Made by a program: the position numbers and the translations under genes. 29,421 bases of DNA from a virus: positions 20,141 through 49,561 of IMG/VR virus record IMGVR_UViG_3300000385_000003; one strand, 5' to 3'. This document shows, one piece after another, positions 25,201 to 29,421 of the stretch. The notes beneath the pieces are model-generated. The model saw nothing but the letters and a program-made list of their open reading frames with translations, was not told the DNA's origin and did not search any database. Every line of letters starts with the position of its first letter. The stretch's first letter is position 1.

Positions 25201-27836
25201 CCAAGTTCCTCCACCAGTTCATCCGCGAGGTGCGGGACACCATGCCCGCCGCCAAGCGCTGGTACGACGCGCTCCTCAACACCGAGAAGACGCGCAACGA
25301 CATCCGCCAGTCCGTGGAGAGCATCGCGGCCCGCGCCCGTGACCTGGCGCCCGAGCGCCTGGCGCTCGTGAACGACTTTATCGGGAAGTCGACTTTCTAC
25401 CAGAAGTGGGGCTACGATCCGAAGTGGGAGGGTCGGAAGGTCAAGGTCGACCCGATCATGTCCAAGGCGTTCAAGCGTCTGCGCCCCGAGGAGCAACAGC
25501 TCGTCAAAGCCGTGTTCCAGCATGGTGAAGACATGCGCAAGAGCAAGGCCCAGCTTGCGAAAAACTTCGGTGTGGAGGGCAAGTTCTTCACGGCAGAGAG
25601 CCTCGACGGCCCCTACGCTCCCCTCAAGCGGTTCGGCAACTTCGCGGCCGAGCTGAAGTCGCAAGAGCTGATCAACGCCGAGATGAAGCTGCGGGAGAAG
25701 GAGAACAAGATCAACCGCGACCGGGTGAACAAGCTGAAGTCCGACGACAAGCATTACGTCATCAGCTTCTTCGACACGCTGGGTGCGGCGCGGCAGTTCA
25801 CGGAGGCCAACAAGCAGAACTACGCCTATGCCGAAGCCTCGGAGCGCGCGCCCGACCTGGCGGAAGATCGCGTGTCGAACCCTGAAGCCTTCCAGAAGGT
25901 CCTCTCGGCCCTCAAGGCTGACGAGTCCTCGGCCATCGACTCGGACGCGAAGCGCGCCTTCGGCGACATGGTGAAGACCCTCTACTTCCAGTCCCTGGAT
26001 GAGCGCGATGCCCGGCAGTCCGGCGCCAAGCGTCTCAACCGCGCGGGCTACGATAAGAACATGATGCGCTCGTTCCTCTCCCACGCGCGGGCCGAGGCCG
26101 CCCTGGTGGCTAACCTTAAAAACGGGACTGAGGTCAATGCAGCTCTCGCCGCAGCACATGACGAGGCGCGCCAGGACAGGGCGAACCTGCAGCCCATCTA
26201 CAACATGATGGTCCGCCACTACCGCGACGTGCTCTCCACCAAGGAGACGCCGATCCAGGACCGTCTCGCGGCCATCAACACGACCTACATGCTCACGACG
26301 AGCATCGGCTACCACGTCACCAACGCGACGCAGCCTTACATCTCTGTGATGCGCCTGGCCGGAGACTTCAACAACTACACCCGGGCCTGGAGTTCTCTTT
26401 TCAACGGCTACCGGGTCGCACGGCAGGTGGTGAAGTCGAGCTTCTTCCGGCAGGCGGCAACGACCGTCACGCTCGGTGCTGTGGACACCAAGAACAAGAT
26501 CGAGCTGGACCTCAACAACGCGCCGGAGAAATACCGGCAAATCCTGCACGACCTCGAACTTCGCCAGCTGCTCGACGTGGGCCTCGAAGAAGACCTCGCC
26601 GGTTTCGACCGCTTCAACACAGGCTACGCCATTATCGACAAGGGGTCCGAGGCGTTCGGGACAGTGACGCACAGGCTCTACCAGATTGCCCGCTACGTGG
26701 AGGCGTACAACCGCGTCTCGGCCGCCGTGGCGGCCTATGACATGGCCGGGGAAAACCCCGACGCCCTGAAAGCCATGGACATGACGCGGGAGGAATACAC
26801 GACAGCGGTGTTGGAGGATACGCAGGGTAACTTCAGCCGCCTTGACTCGCCGTTTCTTCTGAAGTTTCTGCCCAAGCTCACGGGGCAGTACCGAAAGTAT
26901 CAGGTGATGATGGCCTGGGTCTATGCGGACGCCGCCAAGAAGGCGTTCACTCACGAGAACCCAAAAGTCCGGGCCATGGGTAAACGCACGCTCGCCTATA
27001 CACTCATCCACACCGGGTTGTTCGCTGGTGCTACGGGTATTCCGCTCCTGAACTTCCTCGGGTCTTACGCCCTGGCGTTCATGAACGAGGACGAGGAGGA
27101 ACCGCAGAACCTGGAGCGGTGGATCAGGGAAAACGTCGAGGACGAAACTCTGGCTGATGTTCTCGCTCGCGGCCTGCCTGCTTCGCTCGGCTTCGACATG
27201 TCGCTCAAGCTGAGCCAGGGGGACATTTTCCACCCGCTGCCCTACGCAGACTTCGAGGTCTCCGAGTCCGGGCTGCACAGCCTGTTCTTCAATGCCGCTC
27301 TGGGCCCGTTCGGTGCGACAGCCACCAACTTCGTGCGCTCAGCGTCCTATTTCTCCGAGGGCGACGTCCAGCGCGGGATCGAGTACATGGTGCCCAAGGG
27401 AGCCCGCAGCATGATCGAGACGCACCGCTTCGCCACGGAGGGGTACTCGCTGCGCAACGGAGACATCATCGTCGATCCGACGGACTTCGACTTCCAGGAC
27501 CTGTTCCTCAACACGCTCGGTCTGCCCTCCACGGAGGTGAACAAGATCAAGTGGACGCGCGGCCAGCAGTACGAGCTGGAGCAGTGGTTCTCGTCAAAGA
27601 GCGGAGACATCCGCAGGCAATACGTGGAGGCTTACGAAGCCCGAGACAGCGAGAAGATGGCGGAGCTGCGCAAGGAGTTCCTAGAACTGCAGGACGCGAA
27701 AGACCGCGTGCGGCCCTTCTTCAATGACTCGCGCAATGTCCTGCGTCGCCAGTTGTTGACAGACCTTATTCGGGCGCCTATGGATTACAGAAGGCGTGAA
27801 CGTCGCTATCGAGAGCAGATGGGAACGCTGGATTGA
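19233..27836 (+). CDS. Giant polyvalent internal virion protein (metallopeptidase-like, ART-PolyVal-like, LPD38-like)
   Basis: A 2867-residue protein, the last late gene. Residues 1-420 are charged helices with a Gly/Ala-rich hydrophobic part. Around 613-860 a repeat of about 28 residues occurs three times (Trp627/Pro632, Trp744/Pro749, Trp845/Pro850), separated by acidic linkers. About 900-970 hold a helix-turn-helix-like segment. Residues 1140-1202 are low-complexity, where a second gene is nested. HEVGGH (His1470, Glu1471, His1475) with Glu1534 in SEVIAYFLEE fits a HExxGH metallopeptidase. WHGTGADFRKFD (His1604) and GFGMYLAE (Tyr1632), with GIKGIIYNDAESR and NRVIFDDRNLIVVG, match ART-PolyVal domains. 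The C-terminal third, with a hydrophobic span in TLIHTGLFAGATGIPLL, resembles LPD38. Known of the class: such proteins are packaged and ejected into the host. Activities here are inferred. Confidence 0.85.
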   Translation: MAWTAAQRAALERAEARLSGREREDDDLTEAQREALRRADERVRQGGGGQTYVDPYGNRYTPQSFQESEEDDKGLVDRVLSLGEAPARMNEFVGSLGRGIIRGAVNLSTLPDVRTAERLPETAEYERDRAERAESGDLPLWERIVTGRFTGREDPEELEETAAEAAQRAAERRAWAAETFPMSERGGQAVRDITGAQSFREGLSAAVSQPLATAQGGLEVLSEQALPMAAGLATRRPQLAVPAMAASDYTQERYGQLVSEAAEAGYDLTDPEQARAAVNDREFMERQAQRGRTRGSVMFVANILSGGLAARAPQSLIGVAGNTGAQMGIGAGSEATAEYLDTGTVQPGEVIMEGLVEGATAPADVAALGREPQQPLSSSTDLSPEDAAQSALDEAALSAQARREAEEAEAQEAAKERARKEARLAARPTFISEQEFLKVRDQQRQEALLDPETEIGQDFREWQMENDIYDATPQIQKEFLQAYVPPDDADIGRAEYVEALDQHAEFKQAEAQRAPETQAEIEETKSRLIAERQAAMESGDAEALRLVEQEAANVLLPGEWRAAKFEADGIITNKTATESTRKAVEETAAKETTGTGEDAAPAQTRAPRQTKKDEMRAYAQDKLGPDWEAENPELSQMISDGRSIYPKRKGATPRFVRMVDRLAGEDAATQAQAAAQDASPQAGQATTAAPTAEPTGPDAEATDADAQTPAETLAQVPPEDRPEARTKMRRDVIAKANELLTESWRSDHPDIVDAIAKNRLQEAEARIDELSARAVDGEVTDPEVEPDTDAQETDAQETDVQETDAPVPLATTAQGGTPAQAVFTPRSKVEENAVAFAEERLGENWQTVYPDLVDTLQDRKYALFQREVEAQAEAQQRDIEETQGTETAARIVATSDQLSTALSGNQKAVFDTLIDALQNNEVDRFLQAGKAVNFKDLAEASGVGSRQAARAAMQQVRPKIAEVLGVTEDKVAEALRSTSRRTTEEATAPDDPVSVVDGSEFTDTESSSRTMGRIDSLGGSQSATAEGLEAADAEFTAARSQETDAVYERRVAEAQQRRERDIDETLRSMPRQLAKDAITFWDNLKSDGAVPISRLSKEDAYEWVMAVQEFLDDRISREALDADQRDIERQYDAEPQEAVTDGQQTTPEADVIEGGYKEGGRDTRQVGAEDGRDARGGGASARAGGEADQTPQERAAVEDAEVSDGTSADIARQISDADPTPRELRNQKSFKEAYAEKDGRNRALWENPALSDVAEYADWLGSLTQEQWDKINPSFTNDLNPFKNAGSIDPEAAKAKLEAALEEPETGGASQGAEGEVSTPDTGVVGTQRTARVETRQRKKLSPEKLKALAAQRKTPKMGTSPFLDPNELLGSDYFDIDADYSVELASRDKMERVFEELTGKRKDPRVHIFDTLDEALDAVEAGDLPPVDTKRIWDKQPFGWVAEDDNGDAHVHMILGNIPAGGERAAFMHEVGGHMGIDEVLNLDERETIAQKIFDWAKLEDGSQEAVIANRAVARADFADSRGGVTEGNFASEVIAYFLEEATNAGIEPTVKNPVGRLLRNLYAAFKKAMRRLRMANVDNLTPQDVVDIAYGAARINLSTRWHGTGADFRKFDLRFMGSGEGNQAFGFGMYLAERFAIGRFYLNAMQKQARKDARKKAGTIKASKFPEFTERLAQGGIRLMDDHGRTRKNNVGSPREAYVTLPELKNATKDTASFDIGPRGPVVIVETRYGTAKHSLSTLVDPAEDKPLFSADELQQLTDAISREIFPEGEPEGVMMSVDTTVDDSEMVNWFDDLRSENGSQMLSLLELLDDADADAVGARLTDFVKAKNRLKPEDVEALSDQEWEDMVLSTRVGELYQVMSREIDTLMPYVSEDAQRRATSYETPFVRGKALVSAFLDENGIKGIIYNDAESRAPDTSRPLYNRVIFDDRNLIVVGRTRGNAARDQRQTVREARFGINRDHAKMVGGDKLAQLWDDSTFIFRNAANSTKFLHQFIREVRDTMPAAKRWYDALLNTEKTRNDIRQSVESIAARARDLAPERLALVNDFIGKSTFYQKWGYDPKWEGRKVKVDPIMSKAFKRLRPEEQQLVKAVFQHGEDMRKSKAQLAKNFGVEGKFFTAESLDGPYAPLKRFGNFAAELKSQELINAEMKLREKENKINRDRVNKLKSDDKHYVISFFDTLGAARQFTEANKQNYAYAEASERAPDLAEDRVSNPEAFQKVLSALKADESSAIDSDAKRAFGDMVKTLYFQSLDERDARQSGAKRLNRAGYDKNMMRSFLSHARAEAALVANLKNGTEVNAALAAAHDEARQDRANLQPIYNMMVRHYRDVLSTKETPIQDRLAAINTTYMLTTSIGYHVTNATQPYISVMRLAGDFNNYTRAWSSLFNGYRVARQVVKSSFFRQAATTVTLGAVDTKNKIELDLNNAPEKYRQILHDLELRQLLDVGLEEDLAGFDRFNTGYAIIDKGSEAFGTVTHRLYQIARYVEAYNRVSAAVAAYDMAGENPDALKAMDMTREEYTTAVLEDTQGNFSRLDSPFLLKFLPKLTGQYRKYQVMMAWVYADAAKKAFTHENPKVRAMGKRTLAYTLIHTGLFAGATGIPLLNFLGSYALAFMNEDEEEPQNLERWIRENVEDETLADVLARGLPASLGFDMSLKLSQGDIFHPLPYADFEVSESGLHSLFFNAALGPFGATATNFVRSASYFSEGDVQRGIEYMVPKGARSMIETHRFATEGYSLRNGDIIVDPTDFDFQDLFLNTLGLPSTEVNKIKWTRGQQYELEQWFSSKSGDIRRQYVEAYEARDSEKMAELRKEFLELQDAKDRVRPFFNDSRNVLRRQLLTDLIRAPMDYRRRERRYREQMGTLD
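22639..22644 (+). promoter_or_regulatory. Ribosome-binding site for the nested gene
   Basis: AGGAGG lies nine bases before the ATG at 22654, inside the giant gene. It is a full consensus core and sets the start of the nested out-of-frame gene. In the nested frame a TGA (22648-22650) stands just before that ATG. Confidence 0.6.
22654..22839 (+). CDS. Small helical protein nested out of frame in the giant gene
   Basis: A 61-residue Lys/Glu/Arg-rich protein read one base out of phase with the giant gene. It looks like a genuine amphipathic helical protein (KEDIKKAGEILDKSALRMDE, then ERLPERVERRIRRLKKEQQS). By hand count, about 52 of its 61 codons end in G or C, against about 23 of 62 for the giant gene's codons over the same bases, while neighbouring parts of the giant gene are GC-ending. 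An AGGAGG site nine bases upstream supports initiation. I do not recognise the product. The giant frame here encodes Gly/Ala/Arg/Asp filler, as expected if this stretch is constrained by the nested frame. It could be a regulator or assembly factor made with the ejection proteins; nothing shows which. Confidence 0.65.
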   Translation: MANKPLPKLTSSKEDIKKAGEILDKSALRMDEMRAEGERLPERVERRIRRLKKEQQSKTQK

Positions 27837-27905
27837 TGGTGGTCTCGCCACAGGCAACGCACGCTGTCCTCCCTGTCTGTACCCCGGCTTGTGGCGTGTA
27901 ACTAA

Positions 27906-27930
27906 CCCGGCTCCGAGGAGCCGGGTTTTT
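27906..27930 (+). terminator. Intrinsic terminator of the late transcript
   Basis: CCCGGCTC and GAGCCGGG form an 8-bp stem with a CGAG loop, extendable by two A-T pairs. TTTTT then CTT follow directly. It lies 69 bases after the giant gene and just before the end of the convergent minus-strand operon. On the minus strand the stem is followed by only a mixed TTAGTT, so termination there would be weaker. Confidence 0.85.
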
Positions 27931-27931
27931 C

Positions 27932-28147
27932 TTAGTGGACTTCGTCGTTGCCGTCGCCGATATAGATCGACCACCATCGCCCTTTGGAGTCCACTCCCAC
28001 GGCGCATATGCCGTCGTCGCTGTCGCAGTAGTCGCCAAACTCGTCGATGAACCCCCGAAGCTGAACGACCGCGTCGTCATCCGTGACGGCTATCCCCCGC
28101 TCCCGGTTGAGCAGCGTGATGCCGGGTTGGTCAGCTTCCTCGGCCAT
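27932..28147 (-). CDS. Small acidic protein, unknown function
   Basis: A 71-residue strongly acidic protein that I do not recognise. The start at 28147 has GGAGGT seven bases upstream on the minus strand; the much longer reading from 28684 is the shadow of the deaminase gene. Sequence: an N-terminal polar segment, VTDDDAVVQLRGFIDEFGD, then an acidic loop YCDSDDGIC and a short strand-rich end (GVDSKGRWWSIYIGDGNDE). The last gene of the minus-strand operon, it begins two bases after the deaminase stop and ends beside the shared terminator. Acidic mini-proteins of this kind can be DNA mimics or inhibitors, but no specific evidence points there. Confidence 0.65.
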   Translation of the reverse strand: MAEEADQPGITLLNRERGIAVTDDDAVVQLRGFIDEFGDYCDSDDGICAVGVDSKGRWWSIYIGDGNDEVH

Positions 28148-28149
28148 GT

Positions 28150-28593
28150 TCAGACCTCCATGACTTCGACACCCGCCTCTTGCAGCTGAGCCCGCGACAG
28201 CTCCAGGTCCTGGCTCCACCGTTCGACGAACGTCGCGTCCGGCTTCGGCCAGATGACGTGCTTGATCCCCGCCTGGATCAGGAGCGCCGAGCACCGCGAG
28301 CAGCAGGGGTGTGTGCAGACCATCGTGCAGCCTTCCAGAGGCGCCACGGCGAACATGATGGCGTTCGTCTCCGCGTGGATAGTCAGGCGGTACTTCGTGT
28401 CCCGGTCCGCGAGGCGGTCCGGGGCGTCTTCCACGCCGCGCGCGAAGCCGTTGTAGCCCGCGCTGACGATCCGGCGCTTGTCGTCGAGGATGACCGCCCC
28501 GACCTGCGTGCTCGGGTCCTTGCTCAAGCTGGAGACCTGCTGCGCCATGCCCAGGGCCCACTCCTGCAGCCGCGTCGAGTCGAGGGGGTTCAT
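28150..28593 (-). CDS. Deoxycytidylate (dCMP) deaminase
   Basis: A 147-residue zinc enzyme expected to convert dCMP to dUMP and so feed dTTP synthesis. The cytidine/dCMP deaminase signature is complete: IHAETNAI gives His73 (zinc) and Glu75 (catalytic), and HPCCSRCSALLIQAGI gives the Cys98/Cys101 zinc pair. SKDPSTQVGAVILD near residue 25 and SAGYNGFARG near 45 are the usual substrate-site strands. Length is typical of phage dCMP deaminases. The start codon overlaps the upstream exonuclease stop by four bases, so the two are co-translated. It lies in a nucleotide/replication operon running toward the late block. The choice of dCMP over other deaminases rests on family resemblance. Confidence 0.9.
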   Translation of the reverse strand: MNPLDSTRLQEWALGMAQQVSSLSKDPSTQVGAVILDDKRRIVSAGYNGFARGVEDAPDRLADRDTKYRLTIHAETNAIMFAVAPLEGCTMVCTHPCCSRCSALLIQAGIKHVIWPKPDATFVERWSQDLELSRAQLQEAGVEVMEV

Positions 28594-29114
28594 GACAGGA
28601 TACCCCCGAGGTTGTTGTTGATGCGGATGAGGTGCAGCGCCTGCGACTTGGCGTCGTCGAGCGCGTTGTGGTGCGTCCCCTCACGCGTGATCGGGATCGA
28701 GGGCGCGAGCTTCTTCACCGTGCGGTAGCAGCGGTCGAGCCAGAACGGCCAGGGCGGCTCCAGGTGGACGCGGGCATAGGACTCCGCGAGGATCACGTTG
28801 TCGAAACTCGCGCCGTTCCCCCACATACCCTCGATCTCGTGGGGCTTGAGCCAGTCCCGGAACAGGTAAAGGGCCGTCATCACGCGGTGCGGGTTCTCCT
28901 GGAGGGCCTTGCGTGCGTCCTCGGCCTGCCCGAGCCACCACATGACGGTCTCGGGTTCGATCTCCCCTAAGCCTTCCTTCGTCGCGCTGCCGAGGTCGAC
29001 GTTGATGTAGAACTCGTCGTGGATGTGGTCCGCGTCGAACTTCACGGCCCCGATAGCCACGATAGGGGCGCTCGGCCGCGTCCCCATGGTTTCCAGGTCC
29101 ACCATGACGTGCAT
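28590..29114 (-). CDS. DEDDh 3'-5' exonuclease (RNase T/Rv2179c-like)
   Basis: A 174-residue nuclease. The four acidic residues and the general-base His are all present: DLE (Asp6, Glu8; Exo I), GNGASFDNVIL (Asp105; Exo II) and HNALDDA (His149, Asp154; Exo III, DEDDh type). VAIGAVKFD and MWWLGQAEDARKAL are typical of the Rv2179c/T4 DexA-like phage group. The ATG at 29114 has AAGGAGG upstream on the minus strand and begins with the Exo I strand; the longer start at 29156 would only add a non-conserved leader. It is part of the replication operon, one base after the preceding stop. The substrate may be RNA or single-stranded DNA; the sequence does not say which. Confidence 0.85.
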   Translation of the reverse strand: MHVMVDLETMGTRPSAPIVAIGAVKFDADHIHDEFYINVDLGSATKEGLGEIEPETVMWWLGQAEDARKALQENPHRVMTALYLFRDWLKPHEIEGMWGNGASFDNVILAESYARVHLEPPWPFWLDRCYRTVKKLAPSIPITREGTHHNALDDAKSQALHLIRINNNLGGILS

Positions 29115-29115
29115 G

Positions 29116-29421
29116 TCAGTCCTCCTTACTGTTGGCGGATTGGGTGGCGACCCCACCCTCGGTCGGCACGACGGAGAGGTTCTTGCCGTCGAAGAGCTTG
29201 TGGAACTTGACCTCGACGCAGCGCATCTGGCCGCTCGGCATGGTCGTCCCGGCGCCGATGTAGACTTTCCGGGTCAGCTCACCGTCGGGCGTGGCGATCA
29301 GGTATCCCTGCCTGTCCATCTCCTCGCGGAGCACGCCCGGGTTGACCCCGTTGTCGCGGCACCAGTCGTTCATCGCGCGCACGGCGATGTAGACCTTCTT
29401 GTCCTCGGTGCAGACGCGGCC
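29116..29421 (-). CDS. C-terminal end of an unrecognised replication-operon protein (5' partial)
   Basis: The frame is open to the window edge, so only the last 101 residues are seen. An internal ATG (29382) is not a convincing start because coding sequence (VCTEDKKVYIAVRA) continues before it. The visible part starts with a helix (AMNDWCRDNGVNPGVLREEM), then a wing-like hairpin (GYLIATPDGELTRKVYIG), a further strand pair (RCVEVKFHKLF) and a disordered tail. This resembles a winged-helix module at the end of DUF927-type helicase/primase proteins, though that is only a shape impression. It lies one base before the exonuclease gene, so the two are probably co-translated. Confidence 0.6.
   Translation of the reverse strand, partial: GRVCTEDKKVYIAVRAMNDWCRDNGVNPGVLREEMDRQGYLIATPDGELTRKVYIGAGTTMPSGQMRCVEVKFHKLFDGKNLSVVPTEGGVATQSANSKED

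Noticed and set aside
23505-27278. 1257-codon open frame on the minus strand inside the giant gene
   Set aside because: Same third-position effect; the plus-strand protein has clear conserved motifs throughout. The antisense product is His/Arg/Val-rich with no recognisable domain.
27932-28684. 250-codon minus-strand frame as one gene
   Set aside because: Its first part is an alternate-frame reading of the dCMP deaminase gene. Only the last 71 codons, after a GGAGGT site, are supported.

Overview
The window reads as about 29.4 kb of a lytic-type, high-GC, tailed double-stranded DNA phage that infects a Gram-negative bacterium. The Gram-negative host is inferred from an overlapping inner-membrane/lipoprotein spanin pair in the lysis cassette. 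The head-to-tail gene order (scaffold end, major capsid protein, DUF6682-type adaptor, nozzle-like protein, ejection-type proteins, one giant polyvalent protein) and the absence of any tape-measure, major tail tube or sheath gene point to a podovirus-like particle. Short-tailed phages of alphaproteobacteria and similar high-GC hosts are the nearest type I can name, but the host is not shown directly. No integrase, repressor, tRNA, CRISPR array or insertion sequence was seen.

Layout. Bases 1-27836 are one rightward late-gene block. (a) Head and connector, 1-3168: C-terminal end of a scaffold-like protein, major capsid protein with a downstream UUCG hairpin, two small proteins, and two adaptor/connector-like proteins. 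(b) A 1643-residue tail fibre, 3182-8113, with heptad Ala/Ser/Asn repeats, an AT-rich receptor-type region and a self-cleaving S74 C-terminus. (c) Lysis cassette, 8232-9574: membrane coiled-coil protein, endolysin with a C-terminal membrane segment, i-spanin and overlapping o-spanin. (d) Tail and host-contact module, 9590-16300: nozzle-like protein, a gpJ-like protein with fibronectin-III-like and DUF1983-like parts, an NlpC/P60 peptidase of the gpK type, and four proteins of unknown function, one with a striking Cys ladder. (e) Ejection module, 16367-27836: GNAT-like acetyltransferase, a second S74-domain protein, a helical protein, and a 2867-residue giant protein with a HExxGH metallopeptidase-like motif, an ADP-ribosyltransferase-like (ART-PolyVal) region and an LPD38-like C-terminus.

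A strong intrinsic terminator at 27906-27930 closes the block. Beyond it, on the minus strand and converging on it, lies the end of a replication/nucleotide operon: the 3' end of an unrecognised protein, a DEDDh 3'-5' exonuclease, a dCMP deaminase and a small acidic protein.

Two intergenic copies of an 18-bp motif (305-322 and 16342-16359; 17 of 18 bases identical) stand just upstream of the capsid gene and of the ejection module and probably mark late promoters or operators. The most unusual observation is a 61-codon gene at 22654-22839 nested out of frame inside the giant gene. It has a consensus ribosome-binding site, and by hand count the codon third-position GC is about 85% in the nested frame against about 37% in the host frame. 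That suggests the nested frame is the one under coding constraint there and that the giant protein's linker is overprinted.
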